A stretch of DNA of 64,000 nt, from contig NW_026611594.1 of the NCBI RefSeq assembly GCF_028502605.1, positions 947,501-1,011,500 on the forward strand, given 5' to 3'. The notes below the pieces were generated by a model. The model saw nothing but the letters and a program-made list of their open reading frames with translations, did no database searches and was not told the DNA's origin. A program made the position numbers and the translations under genes. This document shows positions 47,706 through 59,465 of this stretch, in pieces (position 1 is the first letter of the stretch; the number at the start of each line of letters is the position of its first letter). The DNA is from Trichoderma breve. Its lineage: Eukaryota; Ascomycota; Sordariomycetes; Hypocreales; Hypocreaceae.

Positions 47706-48026
47706 ATGCCGGCCTATGTGGTAGCCATGATGGCAATCCATGATCGAGAAACGTATAGAAAATACACCGCACTGTCGCCATCAATCGTTAAGCGGTATGG
47801 CGGCAAATTTCTTACCCGGGGTGAAGAGGTTTGGTCAATGGAGGGAGATATATATAAGGATCGAATGGTAATCTTGGAATTTCCAACGAAAGCAGATGTG
47901 GAAGCATGCTTCAAAGAGGACGCCGAGTATCTAGCTGCTGTCCAGTTTCGCCATTCAGCCTCAATCGGGCGCATCCTGGTCCAGGAAGGAGGTACGAATA
48001 CTGAAAATCCTGATCCAAATGTCTAA
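47706..48026 (+). CDS. DUF1330 family protein
   Basis: An intronless 106-residue protein, MPAYVVAMMAIHDRETYRKY, with VKRYGGKFLTRGEEVWSMEG, then RMVILEFPTKADVEACFKED and AEYLAAVQFRHSAS. This is the DUF1330 (dimeric alpha/beta barrel) pattern: small homodimeric proteins of unknown or heterogeneous activity, some tied to aromatic or polyketide chemistry. No signal peptide, so cytosolic. It is divergent from the aminotransferase across a minisatellite. Length and all family landmarks are normal. Confidence 0.85.
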   Translation: MPAYVVAMMAIHDRETYRKYTALSPSIVKRYGGKFLTRGEEVWSMEGDIYKDRMVILEFPTKADVEACFKEDAEYLAAVQFRHSASIGRILVQEGGTNTENPDPNV

Positions 48027-48536
48027 ATAGACCGCGTAGGGATGTATGGGATGAGATTTACCTTGATATACAATCATAGTTTAAAATTCACTCATGGGCA
48101 TAGCTCAATAAAATATAAGACGCATAGTTTAATTAATGTTGATGTAACCAGAGAATAAGGGACACCAAATCTTACCGCCTGACTCACGCGACCTCACACT
48201 TTTGGGGTCAAACAGACGGCTGATGCTAATCCTATCATTGACATTTGGGCAGAGCACCCCGGCTTTATAATAATATCATAATCAACCATAATTACAGCCT
48301 TCTGGCTCTGATTATTGAATGGATCGAATGCAGGTGGATATTGTAGACTACTACTAGGTAGTGATAGCGCATATCGGTACATTTCGCTTTCCAGACCGCA
48401 AGAATAAATACTTGTCCAATCACGACGTTGAAATGTGAGGCAAGGCTCTAGGCATTCTAGGCATTCTCTTCCCCGCTCGCATCTCCAAGCTCCCAACTTC
48501 AAAGCCGTTGTGCATGACGCGAATTTTGCGATCATA
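48027..48536. other. Intergenic region upstream of the second STAND receptor
   Basis: About 510 nt without a supported gene; AT-rich from 48050 to 48160. A direct doublet CTAGGCATTCTAGGCATTCT near 48447-48468 is the only visible repeat. Confidence 0.4.
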
Positions 48537-51500
48537 ATGTCTGGATTCGAGGCTTTGTCGATGGTCTGCAGCATTATGCAGGTCATCTCGTTTACCAAAG
48601 AAGTTTTGACCCTCTGCAAAGATGTTTATGATGGCCGCCCGACAACTGACCGCCAGATGGAGGAAAACACAGCATCTATCCAGGTTCTATTGGATGATAT
48701 GAAACGCCGTTCTAGCCATATGCAACAGCAGACCAAAGACGAAAAAGAACTTTACGCAATTGCTCAGAAATGTAGCAAAGCCGCGCAAGAGCTGCAAAAA
48801 GAGATACAACAAGTCACCAAGCATCATAAGCCTGGAGACACTTTGCGAGCAATAATCGCCGGATATAAATCTAAAAGTCATAAAAGAAAGATTTCGAGTC
48901 TTTATGAACAATTTTGCCAATACCAAAAAACGTTGGAGACGCATATATTAGTTCGTTTATGGTGAGCCAGTTCTTCAATTTTCATCGCTTTAACATGCTG
49001 ACAATTCCACAAAATTAGTACAAAATCCGATGCTATTGAACTTCAACGGCACGAGGATTTTACAACGCTTTCGGATACTATGAAATATTTCATCTCCCAG
49101 CTTGCGACAGGTCACACAGAAATGGCGAATCTCATGGCACGTGATGGCGACCAGACAAGACAACATATACAACAATCCGAAGCACGCGTGAAACAGTCAA
49201 TTAACGATATTCACGATGGTGCTAATAAAGAGGCGAAGAGGATGCGCCTCCTTGGCAGCCTAAAATATGAGTCTATGAATTCCCGGCAGACTGAGCTTAA
49301 ACCTGCTCACGAAGCAACCTATGTTTCGATATTCGAGTCACTTGATAGAGATGAAAAGTTGGATGACGCGTCAGTTTCAAGTTCAGCAGCTACTTGGAGA
49401 AAATTCATCCAATGGCTTCAATCCGATAAGCGAATATTCTGGATTCAGGGAAAGCCCGGGGCGGGCAAAAGCACGCTTATGAAGTTTCTTCTTCAGCATA
49501 AAAACACACAGAGAGGAGTTGATAAATGGAGTCCCAATACTTTAATTGTTTCACACTTCTTCTGGAAGCCAGGAAATATCCTACAAAAGAATCTAAGGGG
49601 CCTTCTATGTTCTTTGATCTACCAGCTGCTGTCCGCCAACTATGACTTTCTTGACCACGTCCTGTCAGAATTTCTGCTCGTTACAAACAAAGACCATATA
49701 GGAGACTGGGAAATCTCAGAGTTGCAATCCATATTCCTTTCCATTTTGCTACAGTGCAAACGATCGATTTTTTTTCTTATCGATGGCCTTGATGAAGCGA
49801 CTGAGACTGAGGAAATACTTCAATTTCTTGACTCTTTTATTGGTCTACAAAATATCAAGATTTGCATGTCCAGCCGGAGTGAAGATATCTTTTTGGAAAA
49901 GTTCTCCAAGTATGACGGATTCAAACTTCACGAATTGACCAAGGATGATATGCTACAGTTCGCATCGGTAGGGATTCCTGATACTGATAGATATCCGTCG
50001 GACTTCTTACAGAAATTAAGACGCCTGCTTGTCCAGAAAGCCGAGGGAGTATATCTTTGGCTCATTTTAGCCCTTGAGAGTGTTAAAAGAGGACTTCGGA
50101 ACAACGATGAGCAACATGAATTACACTTACGCTTATCAAAGCTACCATCTAGACTTGAGGAGCTCTATGCAGATATGTGGAGCAGACTTGGCGATGACGA
50201 GGATATATATCAAAAGGAAGCAGTGCGATATTTCAGCCTCCTCATCAAGAATCAGTCTCTATGTGAACAGTACAAAAAGGCTCATGATTCACACAACATG
50301 CAATATTATAGTTGGGACCTGACTCCATTCCAACTCATGCTCACCACAAATGAGAAAATTAAAGAAAATATGCTGAATAAAGCATATCATTTATCAATTT
50401 CGGAAATATGCAATAAGTGCGCGGATACAGTGAAGTACATTTCTATCAGAACTGCTGGCCTTCTTAGCATCACTCAACCCGTCTGGGAAGTCGACGACGA
50501 CTTTTGGATGGATATCAACCCGGTTTCTGTGGCAATAAAAGAAGAATTTTCACAGCTGAGTGAATACATTACAACAAGTGTGAACTTTATTCACCGAACT
50601 GTATTGGACTTTTTCAAGGAATCCGAAGTTGGAAAAACCATCTTGGCTCAAAGTAAGGCGCAGAGCACCGGTCTAGAGCTCGGAACCACAATGCTCTGCC
50701 AACTTCGGACTATACAACAATTTGGAAAGTTGCATGCTGATCAGATACTCATAAAATGTAATACGCCACTACATTACTTTTGCTCGACATTGGCTCAACT
50801 ACTAGCAGAAAATTCTGCTTTGAAGAACATGGCGATTATGCATCTTCTGAATGCCTCCAATGATTTATTTGAATCTGGTCTTTTACAATGGGACTGTCGG
50901 CCAAAGTGGTATCCTCGTCCAAGTTTTGATTTGCTGCTCATCAACAACCCAGTCGTCAAAGAGTTCATGCACTCGCGTGTAAAGGGAAAAGGGGTACCTC
51001 ACGCTACGTGCCTTCTTCGAGAGTCCCTACTTACTCGAGAAGACAACTGCCGGTCTGGTCTATATTATGATGATGCGCAGGAATCGATTCTGTCTTTTTA
51101 TGGCGATGTGGATTCTGCTGGCATATGCTTGTACAATTTACCTAAGCCTATGAACGATATTGGAACGACACTATGTGCAAATATAACCCTCAAATTTGCA
51201 ACATATGAATCTATCATGAGCTTGGCTATAAAAAGGGTATGTATTGACATACTCAGTGCTCATGGAATACAGCCTTCTTCTATGCGAGATTTAGTAGCGG
51301 CGTTAGAAAAAGGACCAGATTTAGACAAACGCACATCTTTTGTCATAAGCATTGAAAACACCGATTATGGTGCCTACGGAATTTGCAGTACAATGACTGA
51401 GCTTTCTGATCTTCTCTATATAGTTTTCTCATCAGGATTAACACACGAGAAAAAAACTTTTCGAAAGGAGCCTTTGGAGCTAACAGCTCTATCAGGGAAG

Positions 51501-51935
51501 TTTGTGATAATGGAGGTAAATCTCAAGTATCTCGTCGAACTTTTTTTTGAACGCCTTGCGCAATTATTTAAGGGCAATGAGCAGCAACTCTTTGATCGCG
51601 CTCGACAGTTGAGTCGAATAGGCAACTGCAAGCCCCATGTCAAAGCTCTTTTCTTCACTCAACTACTTCGGCACCATGCTTCAGAACCAATTTCAATAGC
51701 ATGCTACCGTTTTATTAACCAGAATGTTGATATCCTTGCTGATATCACCATTGATACTGACTATGATGAGATTACTCATGCCTTTACGATTACTCCTACG
51801 CAAATTGAGCACTACTTTGAACAATGCGAGAGAGTTGAGGTGTCTGAGTTGTCTACTCTTGCGGATGAGAAGTTGGGAATATGTCGTCTTGAAGACATGG
51901 GGTATCAAACTTCCCAGCTGAACCCCAAGTATTAG
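48537..51935 (+). CDS. NACHT-type STAND receptor without C-terminal repeats
   Basis: Two exons (48537-48961 and 49019-51935) give 1113 residues, starting at MSGFEALSMVCSIMQVISFT. The first 140 residues match the helical N-terminal domain common in fungal STAND proteins (cell-death or signalling module: EVLTLCKDVYDGRPTTD). A coiled-coil-like linker follows. The NACHT ATPase has P-loop WIQGKPGAGKSTLMKF (about residue 284), Walker B SIFFLIDGLDEATETEE (about 395) and a sensor-like CMSSRSED, all intact. The helical half continues with AEGVYLWLILALESVKRGLR and NFIHRTVLDFF. The remaining 450 residues show no ankyrin, WD40 or TPR repeats and match nothing I recognise. Such receptors control heterokaryon incompatibility and response to other organisms; the sensor here is unknown. 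Its ATPase motifs are intact, unlike those of the receptor at 18-25 kb. Confidence 0.88.
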
Positions 51936-53007
51936 CGGAGTAGCTGAATAGCGGATGAGAAATAATCTCACATGTAATGATTACTAAAAACATAGAAACT
52001 GCTATTATAAAGTGACCATCAATTTTTGAGAGACGCGTATATCTATTTCATCATGCCGGGGTCCATATCTTTACCAAAGTTCCCCGTCTGCCATTTTCTT
52101 CAGGCTCTAGCTATGTACATTAGTATACATGTTCATAATTTTGGCTGTACATATCATCCAGCAATTCTTTACTGAGCCAGATAAAGTAAAAGTCTTTCGC
52201 TGTAGGTGTGAGAAACTCATGCAGCAGGTCACGGGCCGTCAATGTAAGGCAGCATGACACTACCGCAACGGTCCCCTTCCATCCGGTGCTGCCTTTTGTG
52301 TACTGGGAGAGACAATAGCACCGAGAAGTAGGCTTAAAGATTCATGAGGACATATAGCATCCTTAGAATTCTATTGCCAGAAATCACCGCACTCTCTTCC
52401 CAGTATGCGTCTGTGCTCTCCCCCTTTTCGCGCTCTATATACATGTGCCCATGGTTGTACTACCGATAGAAACGAGTGTTGTTGGAAGCTTCTCAAAATA
52501 AACGTACGTACATCCACAGATTTGCAGATCCTACTTGGTCTATAACGCATTAGCGGCATGAAGTGGCTGGCTTCAGATTACAATTTGACCATCCTCCTCA
52601 TCCTCTAACTTCAGCTGAGAGAGGGGGTATGAAGAAGTTGTGGTATCGCATCTTATAACTTCTATTCATTTCTGAACGATTCAATTAATTGCTTTTTCAA
52701 TTAATCTGTAACAAAAATCCTTTATGCAATAGTGAATATTTGGCGCAGCTCGGCCAAGGATCCTCTGTCGGTTGCATTGGATGCAATGACACGCGCGTTG
52801 TTGACCAATAGACATAGACCAGGCGAATATTGTGGGCTCCCATTTGCCCCCAAAAAGGGAGAGAGTGTGCTCAGATTGCTAACAAATTTCAAGCCCAGAC
52901 AATAGAGGATAGAATAAAACAGACTAGATGGTTCTATCACAATCGTGGAAAACATAAGTGATGATATACACATTTCTCCATGAGTTGCAAATAGTTTACG
53001 CCAAAGC
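51936..53007. other. Convergent intergenic region
   Basis: One kilobase between the stops of the receptor and the reductase. Sequence is mixed AT-rich; open frames are short and without domains. Nothing structured recognised. Confidence 0.4.
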
Positions 53008-54057
53008 TTAGTTCTTTCCGATCTTCCTTTCTACGTCTATCAACTGCTTGATAGTGTCACCCATCGTATCCTTCAACGGTCGATACTCGAAACCCAACTC
53101 TCTCACAGCCTTGGATCCGTCAACACCATAAGTCACAGACTTCCACGCTCCATTGTCCATTGAACCAGGCGACCCGGCCGGTATTCTGCTTCTGTCAGGT
53201 TCTTCCAACGCCTCACGAGCAGCATCTGCAGCAGTCTGCCATTCAAAGTGCTTCGCAAGGAGATAGCGCTGCCCAGCGGCCTCAGGAATCTCAAAAGCAC
53301 TCAATAATGCCTTTGCGACATCTCTCACGTCGACAACCCCACAGAAATCCGGAGGAGGAACATCCTTGGCGTCAACGAGTGCCCAGGCTCTTGCAGCGGA
53401 GGCTTTGAGGCCCGCGAGGTCCGTGATGGGATAATAGTCCGGACCGAAAACCATAGAAGGGTTCACAGAAACAAATGAGAACGTTGGTTTGTCGCCTCCG
53501 GTCTGCATGAATTCCCACATGCTTTTTTCAGCCAGGGCTTTGCTGGCACAATATACTGAAAGAGGATCAGCTTCGGCAGCCTCGTCATAAGTCATCGGGT
53601 TCCAGTCTTTTTCCGAATACGTGTAACCAGGTCGTAGCCCTTTAGAGACATCCAACAATGCTGCCATGGAAGAAGTATTAATGACACGCTGCACGGAGGG
53701 ACCAAACAACTTGGCCGCCTCAATAATCGACTTGGCGCTGTTAATGGCGGGATCAAGCATGTCTCGCTTGTTATCCTCTGGGCTTAGGTGAACAGGCGAG
53801 GCAAGGTGGATAATACCCGTTACAGCACCATCGGCAAATGCATCTTTGAAGAACTCCGGGCTGGTTATATCCTTGACAGGAGCAAAAGACAATTGTGAGC
53901 CGTAATTGGGAAAGGTAACAAGAATCTTTTTTCTGGCCGATTCAGACCGAACACAAGCTCGAACATTGTAGCCTTTCGTCAAGGCTTGGTGGATAACATG
54001 GCCCGCGACATAGCCCGTGGCGCCGGTGACAAGAAGAGTGTGCTCTGAAGGAGCCAT
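53008..54057 (-). CDS. NADPH-dependent extended SDR (methylglyoxal/cinnamyl-aldehyde reductase type)
   Basis: The start MAPSEHTLLVTGATGYVAGH was chosen because the upstream extension of 27 codons has no domain and this Met sits just before the Rossmann motif. It gives 349 residues, intronless. Landmarks: GATGYVAGHVI (NADP binding), VRACVRS, GIIHLASPVH, RVINTSSMAAL, YCASKALAEKSMWEF (catalytic Tyr and Lys), SFVSVNPSMVFGPDY and FCGVVDVRDVAKALL. These define the GRP2/dihydroflavonol-reductase-like branch, which reduces methylglyoxal, aldehydes or ketones in the cytosol. There is no local partner that fixes a substrate. A conserved, undisturbed gene. Confidence 0.9.
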   Translation of the reverse strand: MAPSEHTLLVTGATGYVAGHVIHQALTKGYNVRACVRSESARKKILVTFPNYGSQLSFAPVKDITSPEFFKDAFADGAVTGIIHLASPVHLSPEDNKRDMLDPAINSAKSIIEAAKLFGPSVQRVINTSSMAALLDVSKGLRPGYTYSEKDWNPMTYDEAAEADPLSVYCASKALAEKSMWEFMQTGGDKPTFSFVSVNPSMVFGPDYYPITDLAGLKASAARAWALVDAKDVPPPDFCGVVDVRDVAKALLSAFEIPEAAGQRYLLAKHFEWQTAADAAREALEEPDRSRIPAGSPGSMDNGAWKSVTYGVDGSKAVRELGFEYRPLKDTMGDTIKQLIDVERKIGKN

Positions 54058-55532
54058 GGTTTGAAGCTTGCAAAGCTTTTTACCAAAGGATCTCGTGCTG
54101 ATTAGGTCTTTGTGGAGAGTGGCTTTGTGATGATTCACTCACTCACTTATAGAATAGAAGAGTTATTTATACTCGGAGGATCTTCAGTGGTTCGGACTTA
54201 TAACCTTATCTCCCCACGCGAGTTTATTAATCCTCTTCTGGGGTTGAGGTAGTTTGTCAGCCCTGTGGTCAGAACTTTTGGCAAATGCAACTCTTTGGGA
54301 GTTCCTTTGCTCCCCAAGCGTCGCCTATTGTTTTCGGGCTTTGTAATTGACAGTTTCATCTCTCTGCAAGAGGTTGCTCAGTAGATCTCTTCGGTTTTGG
54401 GGCATTTGATCTATTCTTAGAAATTTCGAATTCTCCAGTGGTTCTCTTTCCCCTAAGTATCACCTATCTTCTCGCCAACCTACTCTCTCTGCCACGTTTA
54501 TCATTTGTACCGAAAGTCAAGGTTCCCTTGTTTCTCTTTATCTCAATACTATTCGCCATGATGCTTGTTCAATGTACCCACTTTGCAAAGGGTCGTGGCA
54601 CTGAAGACAGCTTTCCATAACACTCTAAGCTTGTGCTGCCATGATGAGGGGTTGTTTCTTTTATTGCTTCAGCTTTATTTAGGTCTCTTCAATAGCGCGA
54701 CCTAGTAGTGAAACTGGACGGATCTTAACAGATTTAGAGATTTACATCTAGTTTCATAGTTGGCGATGAATCACTGTATTGAAAACAAGATAGATCCACC
54801 TTTAAGAGGTTATTGGCTCGTATACCGAAAAGGGAATACGAGGCGGTCTTCGCGGAGTCCTGCGAAGGCCGCTTTTTCTTATGGAAGACAAAATATTCTG
54901 TTTCACACTCCCTTGACAATAAGGTGGTTGAATCATATTCCAAATAAGAGAATACGAGTCTTGTTACACTTTTTGTTGACATGATCGACCACCGGGGACA
55001 TAGAAACCCGCCAACATCTAGGCATAGAATATGGACCTAGTTTACCTAATGTACATGTATATCCGTAGCGAGTCGGATAGATACAGGAAGTCAAGGAGTC
55101 GGATATATAGACGACCGAGAAGACTATAAAGCCGAAGATCACATGTCTATTCAATTTTGGCACTTATTATTTTGAGCTACTTTGAGCAGATTATATAGAA
55201 AGCTGTTCCTTAGCGGAACGCTGAACCGAGAGCTCTCGGATAATTTGCCATGGCCTTGCATCTCAGACGATACCACGCGCGCCCGACGCTGGAGTTTGTG
55301 TTGATTGGTGTGAACAGTGGTTATCAGTCTCGACGCCATTGTTCACCGCTATTACATCAAAAAGGCTTGTGGGCTAAATCATTTTGCGCAATTGCATCAA
55401 CGTTGCTGTCTATCTGTGTTAACAGCCTTGAGGCCAATCTCTAACCCTTTACAAAGCCAAAAACCTTGCCCTCATCAGAGTTTCAGTGGCAAGGAGAGCT
55501 ATGTTGAAAAGAAGAACGCGCACAAAGCCCGG
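54058..55532. other. Intergenic region with a double-hairpin element
   Basis: Holds the reductase promoter and the 3' flank of the Zn2Cys6 gene. The region is mostly unremarkable except for the two adjoining hairpins at 54817-54877, listed separately. A further AATACGAG copy of the hairpin arm lies at 54951-54958. Confidence 0.5.
54817..54877 (+). other. Two abutting hairpins followed by a T-run (structured RNA candidate)
   Basis: Hairpin 1: CTCGTAT (54817-54823) pairs perfectly with ATACGAG (54836-54842) over a 12-nt loop that itself contains CC/GG. Hairpin 2 starts on the next base: GCGGTCTTCGC (54843-54853) pairs with GCGAAGGCCGC (54862-54872), 11 bp with one G-U, over an 8-nt loop. TTTTTCTT follows at once (54873 on). 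The arrangement resembles a terminator or the 3' end of a polymerase III transcript. No tRNA or known RNA family is recognised, and A/B boxes were not found. Confidence 0.45.
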
Positions 55533-57272
55533 TTACCAGTCAGGCCCAAATTGCATTAAATCGATACCGCACCTTGACGCCGGGCCCTTTACATCCTTGA
55601 TCCTCCGGCACCATTCCAACTCCCTGACGAGCCCGCGGCGACGAAAGTATCTACGCAGGGTCCACTGCGTAGAGCACGTCGCTTGCGGTCCAAAGAGGCC
55701 GTTGTCGTTGCGGTAGCAGAACTCGATGCTCTGGCAGAGCATGCGAGCCAGCCCATCTGCCTCTGCCAGCATTGAGATGTTGTCTGACGGTGGTGAAGAT
55801 ATGGTGCCAGTACGGTTTGGTGTGGTAAATTCCAACGCTTCAAGGAGCAAGGCTGCCTCGACGACATGCAGCATAACAGTCGAGCAAAATATCCATTGAA
55901 TCGCGCTCCCCATAGACGAAAACATCAGCGCAAACGGAAACAGCTTATCTGCGTAACCCTCGTCGGCCGGGTTATCCATCCTGGACATGACGGTCCAGTA
56001 CAAGGGGTCAGGTGCTACTCTGCGTTGGCGAAGTTGTCTCCAAGTGTCGAGCTCTTCAAACTTTTGTGCGAGGCGGGCGCTGTGCTGCGAGGCAGCCAAG
56101 GGGTTGTTGCCGCTTGAAAGGATTGCATGTGCTTCTTGCAGCATAGAGGGGACCTCGACGACTATATGCATCATTCGGACGAAGGAGTCGTCGGCACCGG
56201 AAGGGCCGATTAAACGACGCCATCTATCTGGTTCGAGACCGAGAGAACGTCTTTGCCCCAACCCTTGAATAACCTAGCAGGGGGGCTCAGGGTCAGCAAG
56301 ATTGTTAACGTGACTGCGATGTTGGTGATATAGCAGTTACACATACGCATATTATACACAATCGCACGCATAAGCTTCTCCAGTTCGCCGTGGCCTGCTC
56401 TGGCACGCCACGGTTGCGAAGGAGTTCGGATATACCCTGCGCATGGGCACTCCAGCTTGAGTCCGTGGGGAAAACAAACAGCTGTATGCATCAGCCACAA
56501 TGTCTACTTCTTCTCAAAGAATTAGAAGAGTCTATAAGCATACCTCACATGTTGACAAGGCCACGATGGCAGCCAGCATCTCGTCACTACTCCTCGGCTG
56601 CCGAGAGTCCAAGTCTTCAATGAGCTTGCTAAGCGCGTGGTTGTAAACTTGGCCCGTCTCGTCCTGAGACAAGCACGAGTCACCGGACAAGCGAACCTGG
56701 ACGGCACAAAAGGCGAGAAGAGAGTGGTCGAGAGCGCTACTTGGAGCCTTCATCTGGCACACGGCTCTGATCCAGGACGAGGGCGTTGGGTCGCCATTTT
56801 CGTCGCATGCCGCGATGCGTGGTTGAGGGAGATAGATGCCTTGAAGAATGCGCAGAGCCTGAGATCTAAAGTATGAAGTGTCGTAGCCTGGCTGGGAGAG
56901 CTGGTCACGGAGCTGATGGACAAGTCGAACCCATTCTGACGATGGAGATTGCTGCTGGCGTTGGTGCAGTTGAGCGTCAGTTATGACAGAGATGGCAGTG
57001 ACATTAGGATGGTCCGGAGTGCTGTTGACCCAGAGCATCGCCTGCTCATAGCCCTTGCATGCAATTCCGGCCTTGATGCATCTAATGCACGATGGCAATG
57101 TCAAGTCGCACTAAGAGGCGAGTTATTAGATACAGAGACAGGACGGCACAAGACGGGACGAGGACAGGGACAGGGAAGCACTCGGCAGTGAGTGGGAGCA
57201 TGCGAGCAATACCTTGACACGACGCCTCTTGCAGTCCCTACAAGCCTTTGATTTCCCCGGGATCCCGACCAT
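55533..57272 (-). CDS. Zn2Cys6 transcription factor
   Basis: Four exons (57213-57272, 56544-57110, 56347-56481, 55533-56273) are all phase-consistent and give 500 residues. The binuclear zinc cluster spans the first splice junction: ACRDCKRRRVK joined to CDLTLPSCIRCIKAGIAC has the expected C-x2-C-x6-C-x6-C-x2-C-x6-C spacing. The middle and C-terminal parts match the fungal-specific regulatory domain, for example ALDHSLLAFCAVQVRLSGDS, LFVFPTDSSWSAHAQGISEL and AIQWIFCSTVMLHVVEAALL. It is nuclear and probably binds CGG-type half-sites. It is divergent from the MFS monocarboxylate-type transporter at 57830, 557 nt away, a common arrangement for a regulator and its target gene. Confidence 0.9.
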
Positions 57273-57829
57273 GGTTTGGACGTTGATTCGTAATGTTTTG
57301 CCGCATCGTGTTATGACAATGGCAATGGCAAAAGGCGATGGGCCGAGATGTAAGAGATTTGATGTAAGTGAGTGAGCTGAGTGGAGATGAACCAACACCA
57401 GCGCTTAGAAAGCTGGAGACGCGGAAACTTTGATGACACGCGCTATACTCAACATGGAACCAAGCAGCGAGCAGATTCGACAGGGATCTGAATGTTTATG
57501 TCCGATGAGTTCGTAATAAGCGCGGGCCCTCCCGGGAGGAGAAAAAACGATGGAGTCGTCGGGCTCTCTGTGCGTCATTGGCTCGATGTCAGGCGGTGTA
57601 CAGTTAAACCAGATTCGGAACCATCGCTCGAGATGCGCGACAGGGAACTGCTCTTTGAATCCGTGGTTTGCAAGACCTGAGATGTGGGCGTTGAGAAGGT
57701 GATGAATAGATATATAGAGGACGCGACGTCCTGGATCTCAGAGGCCAAAGGACAAAGACAGTCGTGCAACTCTGAAGAAGAAGAAGATCGCCCTCTCCTC
57801 GCGTCTCCGTTTCCAAGACTGCCGCAGCA
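57273..57829. promoter_or_regulatory. Shared promoter of the regulator and the transporter
   Basis: A 557-nt gap between divergent start codons. CGG-containing sequences occur (for example GGCGG at about 57592), as expected for a Zn2Cys6 site, but no clear inverted or everted CGG pair was identified. Regulation is inferred from position. Confidence 0.4.
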
Positions 57830-59465
57830 ATGGCGTCTCCAATTCCCGGAGCTTCCTCAGCCTCCTCGACCGATGTCGAAAAGCAATTCCAAGAACAATA
57901 CCTCCAGCAACGAGACGCTGCCGCAGATGTCGAAAAGGCGCCGTCGCAGCAACAGCCGCAAGGAGCCTCTACAGAGCCCGACTTTGGCCCTCCACCCGAT
58001 GGCGGCTTGGAAGCGTGGATGGTTGTGTTAGGAGGGTTCTGCACCGTGTTTGCGAGTTTCGGATGGATCAATTGTACTAAAGAACCTTGAAGTCGTCCAA
58101 CCCGTCAATGCAGCGCTTACTAACTGATGTGTGTTGGTTGTTAGGTATCGGCATCTTTCAAGACTACTACCAATCGCATCAACTCAAGGCATACTCTCCC
58201 AGCACCGTGGCATGGATTCCTTCTGTGGAGTCCTTTATGCTCTTCTTCGGGGTATGCCTGATCCTCTCCCCTTGTTGTATTGAACTCCCATACAGATGCT
58301 AACATCAATGGATGATAGGGTCCCCTCGTTGGATACATGACTGACCAGCTCGGCCCCCGGATCCCCGTCTTAATAGGCACCTTTCTTCATGTTTTCGGGC
58401 TCATGATGACCTCATTATCCAAAGAGTACTATCAGATTCTCCTCTCTCAGAGCATCTGCAGTGCCATAGGCTGCTCGTTTCTCTTCTACGCCCGTAAGCA
58501 TCCTCAACCCAACCCATTGCCTCTCCCATATCCATCAAGTCTAACAAAACATCCGCTGGTAGCAATCGCCGCCCTCGGCACCTGGTTCCGCGTCCACCGA
58601 GCCCTCGCCTTCGGCATCGTCACCGCCGGATCCAGCCTTGGCGGCGTCGTCCTGCCCATCATGGTCGAGCGCCTCGTCGTACATATCGGCTTTGGCTGGG
58701 CCATGCGATCCACAGCATTTCTGTTCCTCGGACTGCTCATCATTGGCAACCTCACGGTCAAGTCGAGGCTGCCTCCGCCGGGGAGGAAGTTTGACGCAAA
58801 GGAGTTCGTGACGCCCTTTGCTGAGCGGCCTTTTGCGCTTCTAACTGCCGCCGGCTTTATGATTTATCTGGGTGCTTTCTTGCCGTTTACCTTTATCATT
58901 GTGCAGGCCAAGGCGGAAGGCATGTCGACGAGGCTGGCCGACTATTTGGTCCCCATTATAAATGCGGCATCGTGAGTATCTCCCACAGCATTTCGTTTCC
59001 AGCCATGATTCGTGAGGCTAACAGCCCTGGTGTAGCACATTTGGTCGTATCCTCCCTGCTCACATGGGTGACCGCTACGGCGTCTTCAATGTCATGATTC
59101 TCCTCACTCTCTTCGGCGGCATCGTCACCCTCGCCCTTTGGCTCCCTGCGGGCTCCAATGCACCGCTGATCGTCTATGGCGCCTTGTACGGCTTTGCCTC
59201 GGGATGCTTCTTGTCTATTATTCCCGCCATGGTGGCGTCCATGTCAGACGTGCGCAAGTTGGGCACACGTACTGGTTCGCTCTACGCAGTAGCCTCTGTG
59301 GGCGTCCTGATCGGGAGTCCCATCGCCGGCGCCATTGTAAATGATCAGAATGGGCATTTCTCCGGCTTGATTGTGTTCTGTGGAGTGTCGCTTCTGTTGG
59401 GGGCGGCCTTGGCGATTATGTCGAGACACGCCTTGGTGGGTTTTCAGTTAGGGAAGAAAGTGTAG
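57830..59465 (+). CDS. MFS monocarboxylate-type transporter
   Basis: Five exons (57830-58073, 58145-58251, 58319-58493, 58563-58971, 59036-59465) are phase-consistent and give 454 residues. A disordered N-terminus ends in [18 protein letters not shown], the DGG-(W/A)-WV-type signature of the MCT/SLC16-like subfamily. Further marks are [60 protein letters not shown] and the second-half motif [13 protein letters not shown]. About 12 membrane helices are expected in the plasma membrane or vacuole. The substrate is unknown; homologues carry monocarboxylates or toxins and metabolites. It probably forms a unit with the divergent Zn2Cys6 regulator. All junctions are standard. Confidence 0.9.
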
